Positions 27,357 through 39,867 of a DNA stretch of 64,000 nucleotides are shown piece by piece. The DNA is from Elmis aenea (taxonomy: Eukaryota > Arthropoda > Insecta > Coleoptera > Elmidae), in assembly GCA_947652605.1 (NCBI GenBank), contig OX393576.1, forward strand, positions 11,124,575 to 11,188,574, given 5' to 3'. The translations under genes and the position numbers were made by a program. Every line of letters begins with the position of its first letter. Position 1 is the first letter of the stretch. Below the pieces are notes generated by a model. That model saw nothing but the letters and a program-made list of their open reading frames with translations. It did no database searches and was not told the origin of the DNA.

Positions 27357-27362
27357 AATAAA
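27357..27362 (+). terminator. Polyadenylation signal of NDC1
   Basis: AATAAA about 290 bases after the NDC1 stop, with a second overlapping hexamer a few bases on. The convergent WDR36 gene ends at 27965, so the 27068-27964 interval holds only the two 3' UTRs and no other gene. Confidence 0.55.
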
Positions 27363-27964
27363 AAAAATAAAATGCTTTTGTAGTACTAATTACTATTAGT
27401 TACATTCAACTGTTATCTGTTAACTTCACTTGTTTTAGCTATGTGTAACTGCAATTTCAAACACTTTGTTCAAAATGTTTTTTCAGTTGTTTTTTTGTAT
27501 CTAGTTTTTGTTTTAAAATGTTGGCAGATTTTTAAAGTACTAATATTTGTAATGCATGTATGTTGTTAGACATGGGTTGCAAAATATTTAATGTTATTTA
27601 TTTTCATTAAAAAACGTAATCCATAAGAATTATATTTTCTCAGCATAAAGTTTAAGTTTTCTTGAAAATGGATTCTAAATGAATTTAATAAATTATTGTT
27701 AGCATATTTATGTAGTTTTTTTTTTTTAGGCAAGAAGAAGCAAATGAGGGTGTTTTAATTTTCTATTTAAGATGCTGTAAGTAGTTAGTTAATAGCCAAA
27801 TTCTGAGATCTAAAACTTATCTTAAAAAATTTATAAAAACTGAACAAATTCATTAAAAATTAATGAATATGGCAAGTTTTTGTTTATCCTTTGGTCAAGT
27901 TTTGGATTTTAGCAATTCTTAAACAAGCGAAAATGGTTTAAAAAAATTATATTCAACAAAATTC

Positions 27965-30900
27965 TTACATATTTTTAACATTTTGTATAACACATAAATT
28001 ATAGAACAATTTTTCTTGTATCTTATTCCAACTTCTAAAATGAGAACTTTGTATATTTGTCAAATAGTCCCTAAGACTTTCTTCCGAAGCAACGATTTTT
28101 CCGTGCGATTTAAGAAAAACACCCAGGTACGCTTGCGAGAGTTCAAAGTCTTTGTTAGACTTAAGCATAAATCCGATACACTTGAGGAACTGCAACATCA
28201 CTTTAACGGAACCACCTCCTTCCGGATTTAAAGATTTTATTTCGAATTCGATTTTAGAAGGTCCCATTGATTTGAGCGTCTCGATGACTTGCTGGAAATC
28301 GTCGGTCGAAGCTGTTTCATCTAGCATTTTTCCGAAAGGCGTCAAGTTAAGTAACGTATTTGTGAAAAGTAATTTACTTTCAGCGTCGGCGTTATCACCG
28401 GCATTTAAATCGAACTGAAAATTTAGTGACGGGATCGTTGGTAAAAAGAACGGAGCCGAGTTGGGAACTTTCGGGGGTGCCTTGGGTTTATTTCGTTGTT
28501 TGATTATATCGATGTTAAGAAGATTCTGCCATCTAGATGATGCCAAGCCGGAGAGTGTAATCAGTTCATGACTAATTTGTTCTGGTGACGTAAATTCAAC
28601 ATCAGTCACTTCTTCGGCTTCTTCATTGCTTTCATTTTCATCGTTCATAACTTCAGGTAGAGCTATTAGCGGTGGTTCTTCACTCACCGATAACGCTTTA
28701 AGAGTTACGTTGGAATATAACGTTCTGTTACACCATAAAAATATCCCTAAGTTGTCGACATGGGCTGTTGCTAATAACTCTCCTGTGGGAGACATGTTTA
28801 ATGATATACATGCGGCATCGGTTTTATACTGGTCGACAAGCTGAGATGACGGTATATCCCACGTTCGTATCGAACAATCCATAGCTGAAGTGATTATCCA
28901 GCGAGAGTCTGGGCTGAACGTCACATCAGTAAGTTGAGCAGTGTGACCTATGAATCGACGCACTATTGTCCTGGTATCGATATCTATTATGGCTACACTG
29001 AAGTCTTCCAGACCGACTGCTAGCATCGAACTTTCTGGATGCACCCGGAACAAATTGACACTCTCTTCTGTGTTTAAAGTCGTCAGTGCTTTAAGACCTG
29101 TAATAATTAAATATTAATGTAATTAAGTTTGACTGTCGCACCCCTATAACTTTTTAATAATTAAAAATAACCCCAACAAACCTTATATTTTTGGAAACGG
29201 CGACAAATTCTCTATTAAATGATGTGCATTTGTTATCTCTACAACGTATGTCAAATCCGCGATAGGCAACTGTTTTTTTTTTTAAATTACGTAATACACA
29301 TTTTTTTGTTGATTCGGATAGAGAATTTAATTCTGAATCTGACAGTGTTTTAAAAAAATATGCATACATGAGAAATTTTTCGAGAAAAATCAGTTCAAAG
29401 TTTATTCATATCATAGCAAACAGTATATTTAACATAACAAAAACGATCAAACCTTAAAAATTATACTGTAACTATAAATGGAAATGTATTAAAAATTAAT
29501 TTTTAATAAAAATAAAAACAAATAATAAACGTCGACATAAAAAATTAAGCTTTAATGTATTCACATTCCAAACACAGTTGTCTCCTCTATTTCTAACTGC
29601 TTGATTGAAATTAGAGTCTAATTTTTTTATGTCAACGTTTAATATTTGTTTTCATTTTTATTAAAAATTAATTTTTAATACATTTCCATTTATAGTTACA
29701 GTATAATTTTTAAGGTTTGATCGTTTTTGTTATGTTAAATAGACCCTTTGCTATGATTTGAATAAACTTTGAACTGATTTTTCTCGAAAATTTTCTTATG
29801 TATGCATACTTTTTTAATACATGTTCAGATTCAGAATTAAATTCTCTATCCGAATCAACAAAAAAATGTATAGTATGTAATTTAAAAAAAAAAACAATTG
29901 CCTATTGCGGATTTGACCATACGTCATCGTAGAGATAACAAATGCACATCATTTAATAGAGAATTTGTCGCCGTTTCCAAAAATATAAGGTTTGTTAGGG
30001 TTATTTTCAAAAATTAAAAAGTTATAGGGGTGCGACAGTCAAACTGTCACCCGGTATAAATAAGTGCTATTAAAAAATCACGTGGATTATTTAATAAAAG
30101 ATTCACGTACCTTTACTTTTAAACGTCCAAAATTTAATACTACAATCGCTGCTCCCTGTAATGATGATACGATTCAGAGAATCGGCAGCAACACCTCGAA
30201 TGGAACTGGCATGAGCTTTAGGATTTCCGTAACTGTCTCTCCATATTCCCGACTGCATATTGAACCTGTGGAATCCAAAACTTGTACTTCACTGCATAAT
30301 ATTAATTTCGTGCGACTCACCGATCAACAAATCCATCACTGTACCCCACGATGACAAAATTTCCACAATGGCTAAGGCACAGACATGTCGCCGTGACATT
30401 GATATCAAGGTTTCTATTTTTTTTGTGCAATCTTTCTGGTAATAGTTTTAATTCTCCCATTTTAAGCTTGTCGTAAGACCAGGTCGTTACCATTGGTATA
30501 CCTAAATTTTGATCAAAAAAGTAATAAGTTTCTCATAAAACCTTTTAGCAACAAAATATTGTAAGTGAATATTCTTTTAAATTTGCATCATTTAAGTATT
30601 ACATAAACTGTGACCAAAACTATACACTGTTTCAATCGTATGTAATTATTACCCAAGTGTATTGCTGCTATATTGTCCCATTCCTTTTCTCTGGTCGTTT
30701 CTGATGTAAACTCTGTAATCGGTGGCATACGCAATGGATCTTCGACAGTGCGTCCACGTTTTTTGCTTATTTTTCTGTTGTAAGAAGCCTTCCCTAAACT
30801 TTTGTTGAACTGTTCCGTCTGTGTGTTAAATATTCTAAGAGATGAGTCTCCTGCAGCGCTAAGAATGTTGTGTCCGTTTGCTCCATGAAAACGTACATGG

Positions 30901-31961
30901 GAAGGTGAAGCAGAATGACCTAGTGAATAACAAAAATTGGAAAAAACTCACAAAGTTAACAGACATCACGAACTTTGGTCCTTCACGCATTGAAATATGT
31001 ATAAAAAGACTAACTTACCTTCTCTAATTCTTAATAATCGTGCTCCTCCGTCAGTCATATCGAATATCCACAGCTTCAATGTATTGTCCGGGGATGACGT
31101 AACAACTAATGGTTCGCTAGGTAAACAAATCATTCCAGTAACTGCGCTATCATGTCCTGCTAAAAGCTGTGACGACACCCTCTTTTCTTCTAAATTCCAA
31201 AACACAATATGTCCTGCTGCACTACCAGTAGCCATAATTGGGTGTTCGTCAGTACGAAATGAAATACACGTCACTACGCCCCAATCTTGCATGAATTCCA
31301 TAATCGTCTTATCATATCGAATGTTGTGTAAAATTATTTTACCGTTGCTTAAACCAATTGCAATTACATCCAACGCAGGAGCTTGTTCTAAGCAACTAAC
31401 GGATGATTGCCAACCTTTAAAATCATATATCAACTTTGCAGTATTAATATTCCAAAGTTGCAATGTTCCTTGATCACTACCAAGTAAAATTTTGTTTATA
31501 TATGTACTGGGATGTAATATTGCTGTTACTTGAAATGATCTATTTTCAAACGTGAGTTGTAAAAATAATGATTCGTCTTTGATATCCCATATTCGAATCT
31601 TGCTGCCCTCATCTACCGATATTAAATGCGCTCCAAAGGGTATCATCAAGTGTATCGGTTCTGTGTGTCCTCGATATGTATGCTTTAGTTCTGTACCACG
31701 TCTCCAAGCATAAATTATGTTATCACAAGCAGTGTATACGTGATATGCATCTGCTGTCATGCATGTGATATCGCCTGGGTGCAAACCACTTACACTCAGT
31801 AAACCAAAATGTGATATACCGTAAGTGTGAAATGATTTTCCAACGCATGTTATTATTAAATTTTCTTTTCTGCTTTTAATATACCTAACTTGTAAGGGTA
31901 TATGATTGCTCACATAACCTAAGCTACGGTTTGGAACGAATATTTTACTTCCTTTAGGCAT
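27965..31961 (-). CDS. WDR36: WD repeat-containing protein 36 / Utp21, five exons
   Basis: Component of the U3 small-subunit processome, acting in nucleolar 18S rRNA processing. Exons on the minus strand: 31961-31019, 30919-30653, 30501-30321, 30265-30111, 29097-27965. Phases agree at all junctions and give 892 residues. The N-terminal MPKGSKIFVPNRSLGYVSN precedes tandem WD repeats (RIWDIKDES, QLWNINTAK, VFWNLEEKR, LKLWIFDMT, IRIFNTQTE region, IKFWTFKSK, IRTWDIPSS) forming two propellers. The last 250 residues correspond to the Utp21 C-terminal domain. Length matches the family. Intron 4 contains a fold-back element but splice sites are intact. It converges with NDC1. Confidence 0.92.
29126..30056. 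mobile_element. Fold-back element family B, complete copy
   Basis: Starts GTTTGACTGTCGCACCCC and ends with the inverse, then CACCCGGTA. The two arms are inverted copies over roughly 400 bases each around a loop near 29560-29640, so an RNA copy would fold into a long hairpin. It lies in WDR36 intron 4. No coding capacity. Confidence 0.85.
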
Positions 31962-32507
31962 TGTAATTAATATTCATCTATTATACATCACATAAACTTA
32001 AATTAACGTAAAAATTGGTATTTATTTAATGTTTCACTTAGTAAATTCACATTTAGATGCGATTTATCAATTTTACATGCTGCAACTTTCGCACATGGTT
32101 GTGTTGACAGTTAACTTAACCTTACATTTTTTAAACTTTGTCCTATAAGAACAATGTTCATCGTGTCAACTTAATATTCCTAAAGTTTTCAAATTTCTGA
32201 CTTTCTGATCATTACAATCTCCATTTTGTAAAGATTTTTTGGTAGTGACATTTTATGCAGTGCTCAAATTTATCAGGTAATTCTTTGATTGTAATTGTAA
32301 ATTTTATTGGTAAATACTGAAAATATTCAAATTAATGTAAGTTATAGATATTGAATCAGATATTTGATGTTAAAGAACAGTGGAGATCTTTAGAAATTAT
32401 CTTTTTTAACTGCAACACTTCCATTGCCACAAATTGCTGATTCACAGATGAGAGATCTATATTAATCATTTATTGCAATAAAAGTTTTATGTACATGTAC
32501 CATCTAA
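31962..32507. other. Upstream region of WDR36
   Basis: AT-rich intergenic DNA between the WDR36 start and the 3' end of the pogo-like gene on the same strand. It must hold the WDR36 promoter; no distinctive motif was recognised. A minus-strand AATAAA at 32474-32469 is the likely polyadenylation signal of the pogo-like gene. Confidence 0.55.
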
Positions 32508-33504
32508 TCAATCTGATTCTATAATTTCAGACTTGATTTCAAAAACACAATTGTTAGTTTTACAATAATCACAAAATTTACTGTCTGTAGTTAAAATTGC
32601 ACATTTGTCCTTGATGTTTATTTGCGTGTCCTTTGTTTCGATATTGGCACAAATATTATAGGAAATTACTTTTTCAATAAGATTATTTACATCATCGATA
32701 TTCACAACGGTATTTATTATGTTGAATGTTTTCATTTGTGACTCACTTAATTTTAAAGATTTGTAAAAGACTTCTACGTTGCACAGTTCATTTAAATTAA
32801 TAAGTTTATTTATGACCATCTTGTTATTTTCACTATCGTAACATAGTTCAAGAAATGATAAATAGTCGATAGTTGGGGTCTGTACTCGACTCGTTGTCCA
32901 AGATGTAAACGGAAGACTCGGTTTCTGTATTTCATTCCAAATATCGAGAAAAATAATGTGTTCATTTAAATCGACGGAAATAAATTCAAAAGTATTTTGC
33001 TTTTCAATGTCAGCTATTGTCGAACATGATGTTTTGGCACCTTTCTCCGTCTACAAAAAAATTATTTATTTAAAATTAAAAAAGAAATAAGCAAGGAAAG
33101 GTCTAGAATTATTAAACCTATTATATTACCCCGTTTCTTTTTATGAAGCGATAATACCAAGATTCAGTCCCTTTAAAGTCGTGTAACCCAATATCAGCTG
33201 CTCGTTTCCGTGCTTCTGCTATAATCATTCTAGTACTCACTGCAATACCGAGGCCTCTAAGTTCCTTTATCCAACTGTACAAGTTTTCCTCAAGCTTTGG
33301 CCATTTAGGAGCAACTTTTCGTAGGTTGCGCTTTGTTTTATCAGCTTCTTGTAATAACATTTCTTGCTTTTTCCATTCACGAATCATTTTCTCAGTAGGA
33401 GGTCGTCCAAACTTTCGTTCTGCTGCTCTGTTTCCGTGTTTTTTGGCATAATGCACCACTTTAAGCTTAAATTCAATAGTATAATTTTCCCTTTTTGATG
33501 CCAT
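32508..33504 (-). CDS. Pogo/CENP-B-like DNA-binding protein, two exons, no transposase domain
   Basis: Exon 1 is 33504-33130 (125 codons) and exon 2 is 33050-32508 (180 codons plus stop); GT and AG sites keep the frame, giving 305 residues. Residues about 5-50 (EFKLKVVHYAKKHGNRAAER) form a Psq-type helix-turn-helix. Residues about 67-125 (WPKLEENLYSWIKELRGLGI to WYYRFIKRNG) form a CENP-B/Tigger-type second HTH. The C-terminal 180 residues are acidic and Asn/Ile-rich, end with a CDYC pair, and show no DDE catalytic domain that I recognise. This suggests a host gene derived from a pogo-family transposase, perhaps a DNA-binding regulator. Alternatively it is the intact 5' part of a degraded transposon. 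AATAAA lies 34 bases after the stop. No terminal repeats were found around it. Confidence 0.7.
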
Positions 33505-33860
33505 TTTTTAGAACTTAAATGCTACAATGTGTTTTTAATGCAGGATGATTAATTATATTTATATCTACTATTTTATATATAAAAACATGAAGCACAGACT
33601 TTTCAAATATATCATGTTTGTTTTTTAGGTTATGAACATAAAGCAACATAGAGTTATGAACTTGGATTATTACTTTGTGAGTTAATGAGAAGGCAGTATA
33701 AAAATTTTTTTTTCAACCATATTTTATTTAAATAATTTGGTTAATTTACTAACATATTGCTACGTTTTTTTATACCTTTAAATGCAAATGTTTAAAAATT
33801 AATCTTGAGGGACGAACTTGCCCATTCTTATAAATCTGCTTATTTAAAATCTTCTATGAT

Positions 33861-34169
33861 TTAAAAATGTATGATAGTAAAAACACATTCAGTGTTTTCG
33901 TAGGTACATTTTGCTAAATCGGAAAATTTTTGTATTTCACCAGTGTCGTAATTAGTAATTGTTTTTAGTTTTAGAATGAACAAAACAGGATTACCTACAC
34001 AACCAAAAGAAGGCGATTGCAGTGAACATTTAACATTGTGTGATGCAGAATAGCTGGACAACTCAAAAATCGTAAACATTCTGGGATCTATTTTGTAAAC
34101 CAGTGGAAAAGCACGATTTTGTTTCAACAGAAAATGCAGGTAAGACATTCGAACTTTAATAAAAGTCAT
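33861..34169 (-). CDS. Unassigned 102-codon ORF
   Basis: Begins MTFIKVRMSYLHFLLKQ and ends ECVFTIIHF. Composition is protein-like, but I recognise no domain. It lies upstream of the pogo-like gene on the same strand and could be a terminal exon of an unseen gene. The opposite strand has a good GT donor at 34140 and AG acceptor at 34215-34216, making a 77-base intron, so a plus-strand transcript is an alternative. Low confidence either way. Confidence 0.25.
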   Translation of the reverse strand: MTFIKVRMSYLHFLLKQNRAFPLVYKIDPRMFTIFELSSYSASHNVKCSLQSPSFGCVGNPVLFILKLKTITNYDTGEIQKFSDLAKCTYENTECVFTIIHF

Positions 34170-34559
34170 TGGGGCTGGGTTAATGTTAAAAATTTTAAAT
34201 TTTATTTATTTTCAGGCAATTCGAAGAGATCAGAGGCGAAAACGAACAAAATGTCTGAAGGAATCTTTGACACACTTCCAACCTGAGAATCACATCGATT
34301 CACAGGACTTCAGCCGTGAAAGCCTACAACATTGATAATATCTATTCCTTTATTTACACCCAATTCAAGAAATCATAGGGCCTTGTGAAAAACTAAAATG
34401 GGTAAGTGAAAAAAAAATTCGATTGCATGAGAACTACATTTTAAAATGTTGGATTATTGAAGTAACTCTTTTGTTAATATAAATAATCACTTATTTTTGT
34501 CTCCAAGTCTTCCTTGTATTGTCAGAAATGCAATACCAGTCAAGTAATAAATTTAAAAA

Positions 34560-35400
34560 GCTAGCTCATACAGTATATGGGGTGGTCCATATAGAAGGGA
34601 TCTTGTAAGCGGTAAGAGCTACAAAGAAGTTTAAATTAGACAAACTGTTCACATTTCTGAGACCTATTCAGTGATTCTTTAATGTTTTAAAAAAGTTCCA
34701 TGGCACACTAGATACTAAACAAAAACCAAAATTGGCAGTTTTTTAAAATCGTTAATAACTCTGTTATACTTGATGGTAAAAAAATATTTTGGGGAAAAGT
34801 TATAGATTTTTTTGCGCGCTAAAATTAAAACAAATGGCATTAAATATCTTATACACGTTATTTATGGTCAAATTAGGGATTATTAGCCCTTGAATAAGAT
34901 ATTTAATTTTTGGTCAAAAATGGGGATAGTGCCAAGGCTATTTGGCACTTTTTTCGACCAATAAATCGATTTTCTTAAAACTAAAGAAAATGGCTTCAAA
35001 CTTTGTATACATGTTATTTATGGCTCAAATAAGGATTATTAGTCCGTAAATAACTTATTCTACGATTTTTTATTTTCCGTACATAATGTGTGCTGTTTTT
35101 GTAATTTTTTTTACCAAAAAAAATCGATTTTCTTTGAAACCAGATCAAGTGGCTTTAAACTTCTTAGGACATTATTTATGTCTTAAATAATGACTATCAG
35201 CCCTTATCTAAAAATAAGATTTTTAATTAGGTTTCTCACTACTAATAAATTAAACTTTTCTTTTTAGTTTTTGTTTGGAGGACAATAAATTCTTCACTGC
35301 AGCAAACTTTGAAGCTTCAAATAAAAAGAGAAAAAAGAAGGAATCCACACAACACTGAGCACAAGGAGTTTTTTAAAATTTGTGAGTATATTTATAAAAC
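34560..35400. repeat. Diverged dispersed repeat related to the 160-bp satellite
   Basis: Contains two diverged units with TATACACGTTATTTATGG, TATTTAATTTTTGGT and AATCGATTTTCTT, the same order as in the 160-bp satellite at 39352 and 46103. An element-like left end (GGGGTGGTCCATATAG) lies at about 34573. Further diverged pieces occur at 51290-51400, 53230-53278 with 54407-54460, and 54940-55060. Confidence 0.6.
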
Positions 35401-35402
35401 TC

Positions 35403-36879
35403 TACAGAGTGTCCCAGCTTACATTTCCAGCATGGGTATCTCGCTTATTATAAGAGACACAGGTTTGTTTAAATTAGATGAATTATTTCTTAGTATGAGA
35501 GGAACCACAATCAATTTTTAAAAGTACAAAATTCCTCGTACTTCAGATGTTATAGCAAAAATGTGTAAATGTCGAATTTCTTTTTTCTCTCATAACTTTT
35601 TTGTCTTAATTATTAGAACAATTTTATTTGTACTTTCTTGAGGTACTTTTTAATGGAGAATGTAACAGTTACTTAAGATTTTTTTAACACCTACCATTTT
35701 CGAGATATTACCCCCAACTTCATTTTTTCTTACGGGCCTCGAAGTTGGCTATGAAATAGTTAAATGTGCTTTTTATTTCTTTTTTAAATGAGATATTACT
35801 TGCTATATCTATTTTGATAAATGAGTCACAAAATGAAGAAAAATCGTACTTTACCCATCACTTATCAAGCTATCTATGAAAATAAAAACAAAAAACAACT
35901 AATTAAATATCCAATGATAGTTACTATTTGTCTGCGGTATCATTTATTAGAATTTTATAGTATTGTTGTGTAATTCGATAGTCTTAGCAAATTTGTTATG
36001 GGCACATTAAGAACTAATTAAAAATGTTGAAATGCTTCATTATTTGTTATAGAAACTGTGTAAAATAGATCATTCTAATTAATCATTGATTTGTTTTGGA
36101 TTTTTGGTTGGTTTCTCGAAAAAAATATATTCTTTTAAATTTATTTCCAAATTTCTGTAATTACGAACCGTGCCTTTTCTCGAGATATAGCTCTAAGTAT
36201 ATTCGATCAGCTTCTTCACAGTTTTTATGATAAAGAATATAGCATCTCAACATCTCAAATTTTTCGCTATTTTTAAATGTAGCCATCATTATAACAATTA
36301 TTACAAAGACTATCGAATTATACAACAATAATGTGAAATTCTAATAAATGATACCGCAGACCAATACTAACTGTCATTTGGCATTTCATTGGTTGTTTTT
36401 TGTTTTTATTTTCATAGATAGCCTGATAAGTAATGGTTAAAATACGATTTTTCTTTATTTTGTGACTTATTTATAAAAATAGATATAGCAAGTAATATCT
36501 CATTTAAAAGAGGAAATAAAAAGCACATTTGACTATTCCATATCCAACTTTGCAGCCCATAAGCAAAAATGAAATTAGGGGTAATATCTCGAAAACGGGT
36601 GTTAAAAAAAATCTAAAATAATTGTTACATTCTCCATTAAAAAGTACCTTAAGCAAGTACCTAACGATTAAGACAAAAAAGTTATGAGAGCAAAAAGAAA
36701 TTCGACCTTTTCATATTTTTTTGCTATAACATCTGAAGCACGAGGAATTTTGTACTTTTAAAAATTGATTGTGGCTCCTCTCATACTACGAAATAATTTA
36801 TCTAATTTAAACAAACCTGTATACACTCTTATAATAAGCGAAATACCCATGCTGGAAATGTAATCTGGGACACCCTGTA
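35403..36879. mobile_element. Fold-back element family F
   Basis: Starts TACAGAGTGTCCCAGCTTAC and ends with the inverse, CTGGGACACCCTGTA. Inverted arms extend over about 700 bases (for example ATATTACCCCCAACTTCATT at 35705 against its inverse near 36570). Non-coding; 1,477 bases. Confidence 0.8.
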
Positions 36880-37950
36880 TAGAACAAATATGCATTGTAA
36901 ATGCAAAAGTTTTTTTTTGCAGTTTAACCATTACCACTAGTTAATAATTTTATTTGTTTCAGTTCTTCTGTTTGGAGCACCAAAACTGTGAAGCATGAAG
37001 TAAAAGTAGAAATAAGGAGGAACACAGAGAACATAAGCCAAAGCTTGCCCCTGGCGCATCAAGCTGAGAAGCGCCAATGGCGCCGGTATTTTATGATTTT
37101 TTTATTTTTCATAGTTGATTTTGTTGAATAAATATTTTGTGAGAATTATGTATTTTTTGTTTTCTTGAGGGGGGGCGCAAATTAGATATTTGGCCCCAGG
37201 CGCAAGATTTCCTTGCTGCGGCCCTAATTGAGTTGTTAGTAAAATAATGAGTTATTTTTTAAAATATTTTAAAATTTTGATATTTCCAATTTAATTAAGT
37301 AATTTATTTGTATGAATTGGTTCAAAACTAGAAAAATAATGTAAATTAAATATTTAAGCACTACAGCTAAAAATTGTGTACATAGAATTGCATTCTGTTG
37401 TAAATTCAACTTGCACAAAAAAGTGTGAAGTATGAAACAAAATTTTTGTTTTAAATGTTTAGAAATAAACCTGTAATTATAGTTTATTAGTAAAAGTGTT
37501 ACAAACTATTTCATTAAATGTCTAGTACTAAAAAGTAACTGCTGTATGTTGTTAAAAACTTTGTTTTTAATGTTAAACCTTTTATAGCCCTTTCAGTTAT
37601 GTTAAAATTGTAATTGTGTTTAAGTTATTGTTTATCAGTCCTTTACATAAATCAGCGCAAACTTGTATGTATTAACATGTGCGATTTTATTGTAAGCAAA
37701 GAATGTTTTTACTAATTAGGGTTAAAGTCATTTAGACTATATCAATATATGTAATATTATAATTTTTACAAAAATAGAAATTCTGTTAGTGTTATTGTTA
37801 CTAAAACACTAAATAATAGATTTTAAGCATTATATCTAATTGTATCATGATAATAAGGAAGGCTATAAGTTGTAACTGCTCAAAAATAATTGTTATTGTG
37901 TAACTTTTATTGAAATAATAAAACTATTAAAATATTTTGTATTTTATTTT
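36880..37950. other. AT-rich intergenic stretch
   Basis: A GC-rich patch at about 37050-37225 (CCCCTGGCGC, GGCCCCAGGCGC, TGCGGCCCT) looks like the ends of a worn hAT-type MITE, but no target duplication was found. The remainder is AT-rich with no gene that I can support. Confidence 0.4.
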
Positions 37951-38271
37951 ATGCAACACTCGACACAAGATTTATCTGTGCATAAGATGTATGAGGATAT
38001 TTTATATCAATTAACAAGAAAATTGCAGAAACCTCTTCCTAATTGCAGAAAACTGTTAAGAATTATCGGTTTGGCTATTCACCATCAGAGGGCCAGTTTC
38101 TCCATTGAAACAGAATTCACCTCCTGCAACTCCTGTGATCCTAATACTTTATTTCAATTTTTGGATCAAAATTTACAAATTGTTATGTTAGCTGTGACAA
38201 ATTTCGCACGAAATAATTTAGTTTTAAAGTATCAGGATCACAGAAGTGAGAAGAGGTACGCCGGTGTGTAA
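37951..38271 (+). other. Unassigned 106-codon ORF running into a satellite
   Basis: Starts MQHSTQDLSVHKMYEDIL; its last 14 codons lie in the first unit of the 98-bp satellite. No recognised domain. It may be the relic of a coding segment whose end was amplified into the satellite, or chance. Confidence 0.2.
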
Positions 38272-38816
38272 AAATATTTTTAAATGATTTTAAACGGCAG
38301 AAATTCCAAAGCGAATTTAAGATTTGGTATCAGGATCACAGAAGTGCGAAGAGGTACACCGGTGTTTAAAAATATTTTTAAATAATTTTAGACGGCAAAA
38401 ATTTTAAATCGAATTTAAGATTTGGTATCAGGATCACAGAAGTGCGAAGAGGTACGCCGGTGTTTAAAAATATTTTTAAATAATTTTAAACGGCAAAAAT
38501 TTCAAATCGAATCTAAGGTTTGGTATCAGGATCACAGAAGTGCGAAGAGGTACACCGGTGTTTAAAAATATTTTTAAATGATTTTAAACTGCGGAAATTT
38601 CAAATCGAATTTAAGGTTTGGTATCAGGATCACAGAAGTGCGAAGAGGTACGCCGGTGTTTAAAAATATTTTTAAATAATTTTAAACGGCAAAAATTTCA
38701 AATCGAATCTAAGGTTTGGTATCAGGATCACAGAAGTGCGAAGAGGTACACCGGTGTTTAAAATATTTTCAATTAATTTTAAATGGCAAAAATTTCAAAT
38801 TGAATTTAATTATTAG
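38230..38816 (+). repeat. 98-bp tandem repeat, six copies
   Basis: TATCAGGATCACAGAAGTG begins units at 38230, 38328, 38426, 38524, 38622 and 38720, exactly 98 bases apart, with a worn seventh start at 38817. Units differ by a few substitutions. Each contains GAAGAGGTACRCCGGTGT and a TTTAAAAATATTTTTAAA palindrome-like AT block. Confidence 0.95.
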
Positions 38817-39351
38817 TATCAGAGTGCAGGAGATCTTTTGTGACTTTACAGATATTGGTCTGGCCTGGTGGTAAACATTTAACCTCTTCTGACTTTTGTG
38901 ATCATGGTACCAGAACTCATAATACATTTATTTGCCATTTTTGCACGAAATAGGTATTGGTCTGACCCACTTTAACGTCGAAAATGAAAGTTGTTGAAGA
39001 AATTACAAATAAAATAAATAAGATGGAACAATATAGTTTATTTATAGGCATCAAATATATTCTGTACATTTATTTATTTAATAGACAGTGTTTTGTTGCA
39101 AAATTATAGTATACTAAGATATTTTAAATGTAGATACATTAGACAAAATTAACTGCTATTGTTGAAAAGGAGTATTTTGAACAAACTGCTACTAGGAACA
39201 CCAAAATACGGCTGCACCTGAAAATTAAATAAAATGTTGAAAAAAAACACCATTAATCAACCTGTATGGCTTAAATAATAATTATGAGCCCTTAAACCAA
39301 CTAATCAAGATTTTAACATTAAAACCAAAGCAAATTGCTTCAAACTTCTTA

Positions 39352-39597
39352 TACACGTTATTTATGGCCAAATTAAAGATTATTAGACCTTTGATAGGAT
39401 ATTTAATTTTTGGTGAAAAATGGGAAAAGTACAAAGACTATAGTCTTTGCACTTTTTTCCAAGAAAAAATCGATTTTTTTAAAACTTATGCAAATGGCTT
39501 CATATTTCGTATACACGTTATTTATGGCCAAATTAAGGATAATTAGTCCTTAAATAGGATATTTAATTTTTGGTGAAAAATGGGAAAAGTACAAAGA
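39352..39597 (+). repeat. 160-bp satellite, left part
   Basis: TACACGTTATTTATGGCCAA recurs at 39352 and 39512, 160 bases apart. The array is broken at 39598 by a hAT MITE and resumes at 46103. Each unit carries two near-perfect palindromes, around CAAAGACTATAGTCTTTG and around AAAAAATCGATTTTTT. Confidence 0.9.
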
Positions 39598-39867
39598 CTT
39601 ATAGTCAGTGGTGAGCTGTAGGGGGCTCGCGCGAGCCCTTTGTTAAATTATTCCTTAATTTGCGAGCCCCTTGTTCTTCTTGTTAACCATTTTCTCAAGA
39701 AAAAATATATCTTAAAATCATTGTCATTACATACATTTGTAAAGGGACGAAGTCATGCCTATCCAGTGGTGGACAGGGCCGGCGGGACACCGGGAGAAAT
39801 CCCGGTGGGCCGGTCGCTCTGGGGCCGCGATATGTTTGCCCTAACTTCTAAAGTTAGTGCACTTGAT

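Larger units (their letters stand above)
34140..37145 (+). other. Possible spliced non-coding transcript, plus strand
   Basis: Consensus splice signals line up on the plus strand: donor at 34140, acceptor before 34217, donor near 34401 (AAATGGGTAAGTG), acceptor before 35270, donor near 35382 (GTGAGTAT), acceptor before 36962, and AATAAA near 37128. The segments after the last two acceptors are similar to each other (TTTGTTTGGAGG... and TCTGTTTGGAGC...). No long frame spans them. Speculative. Confidence 0.2.
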
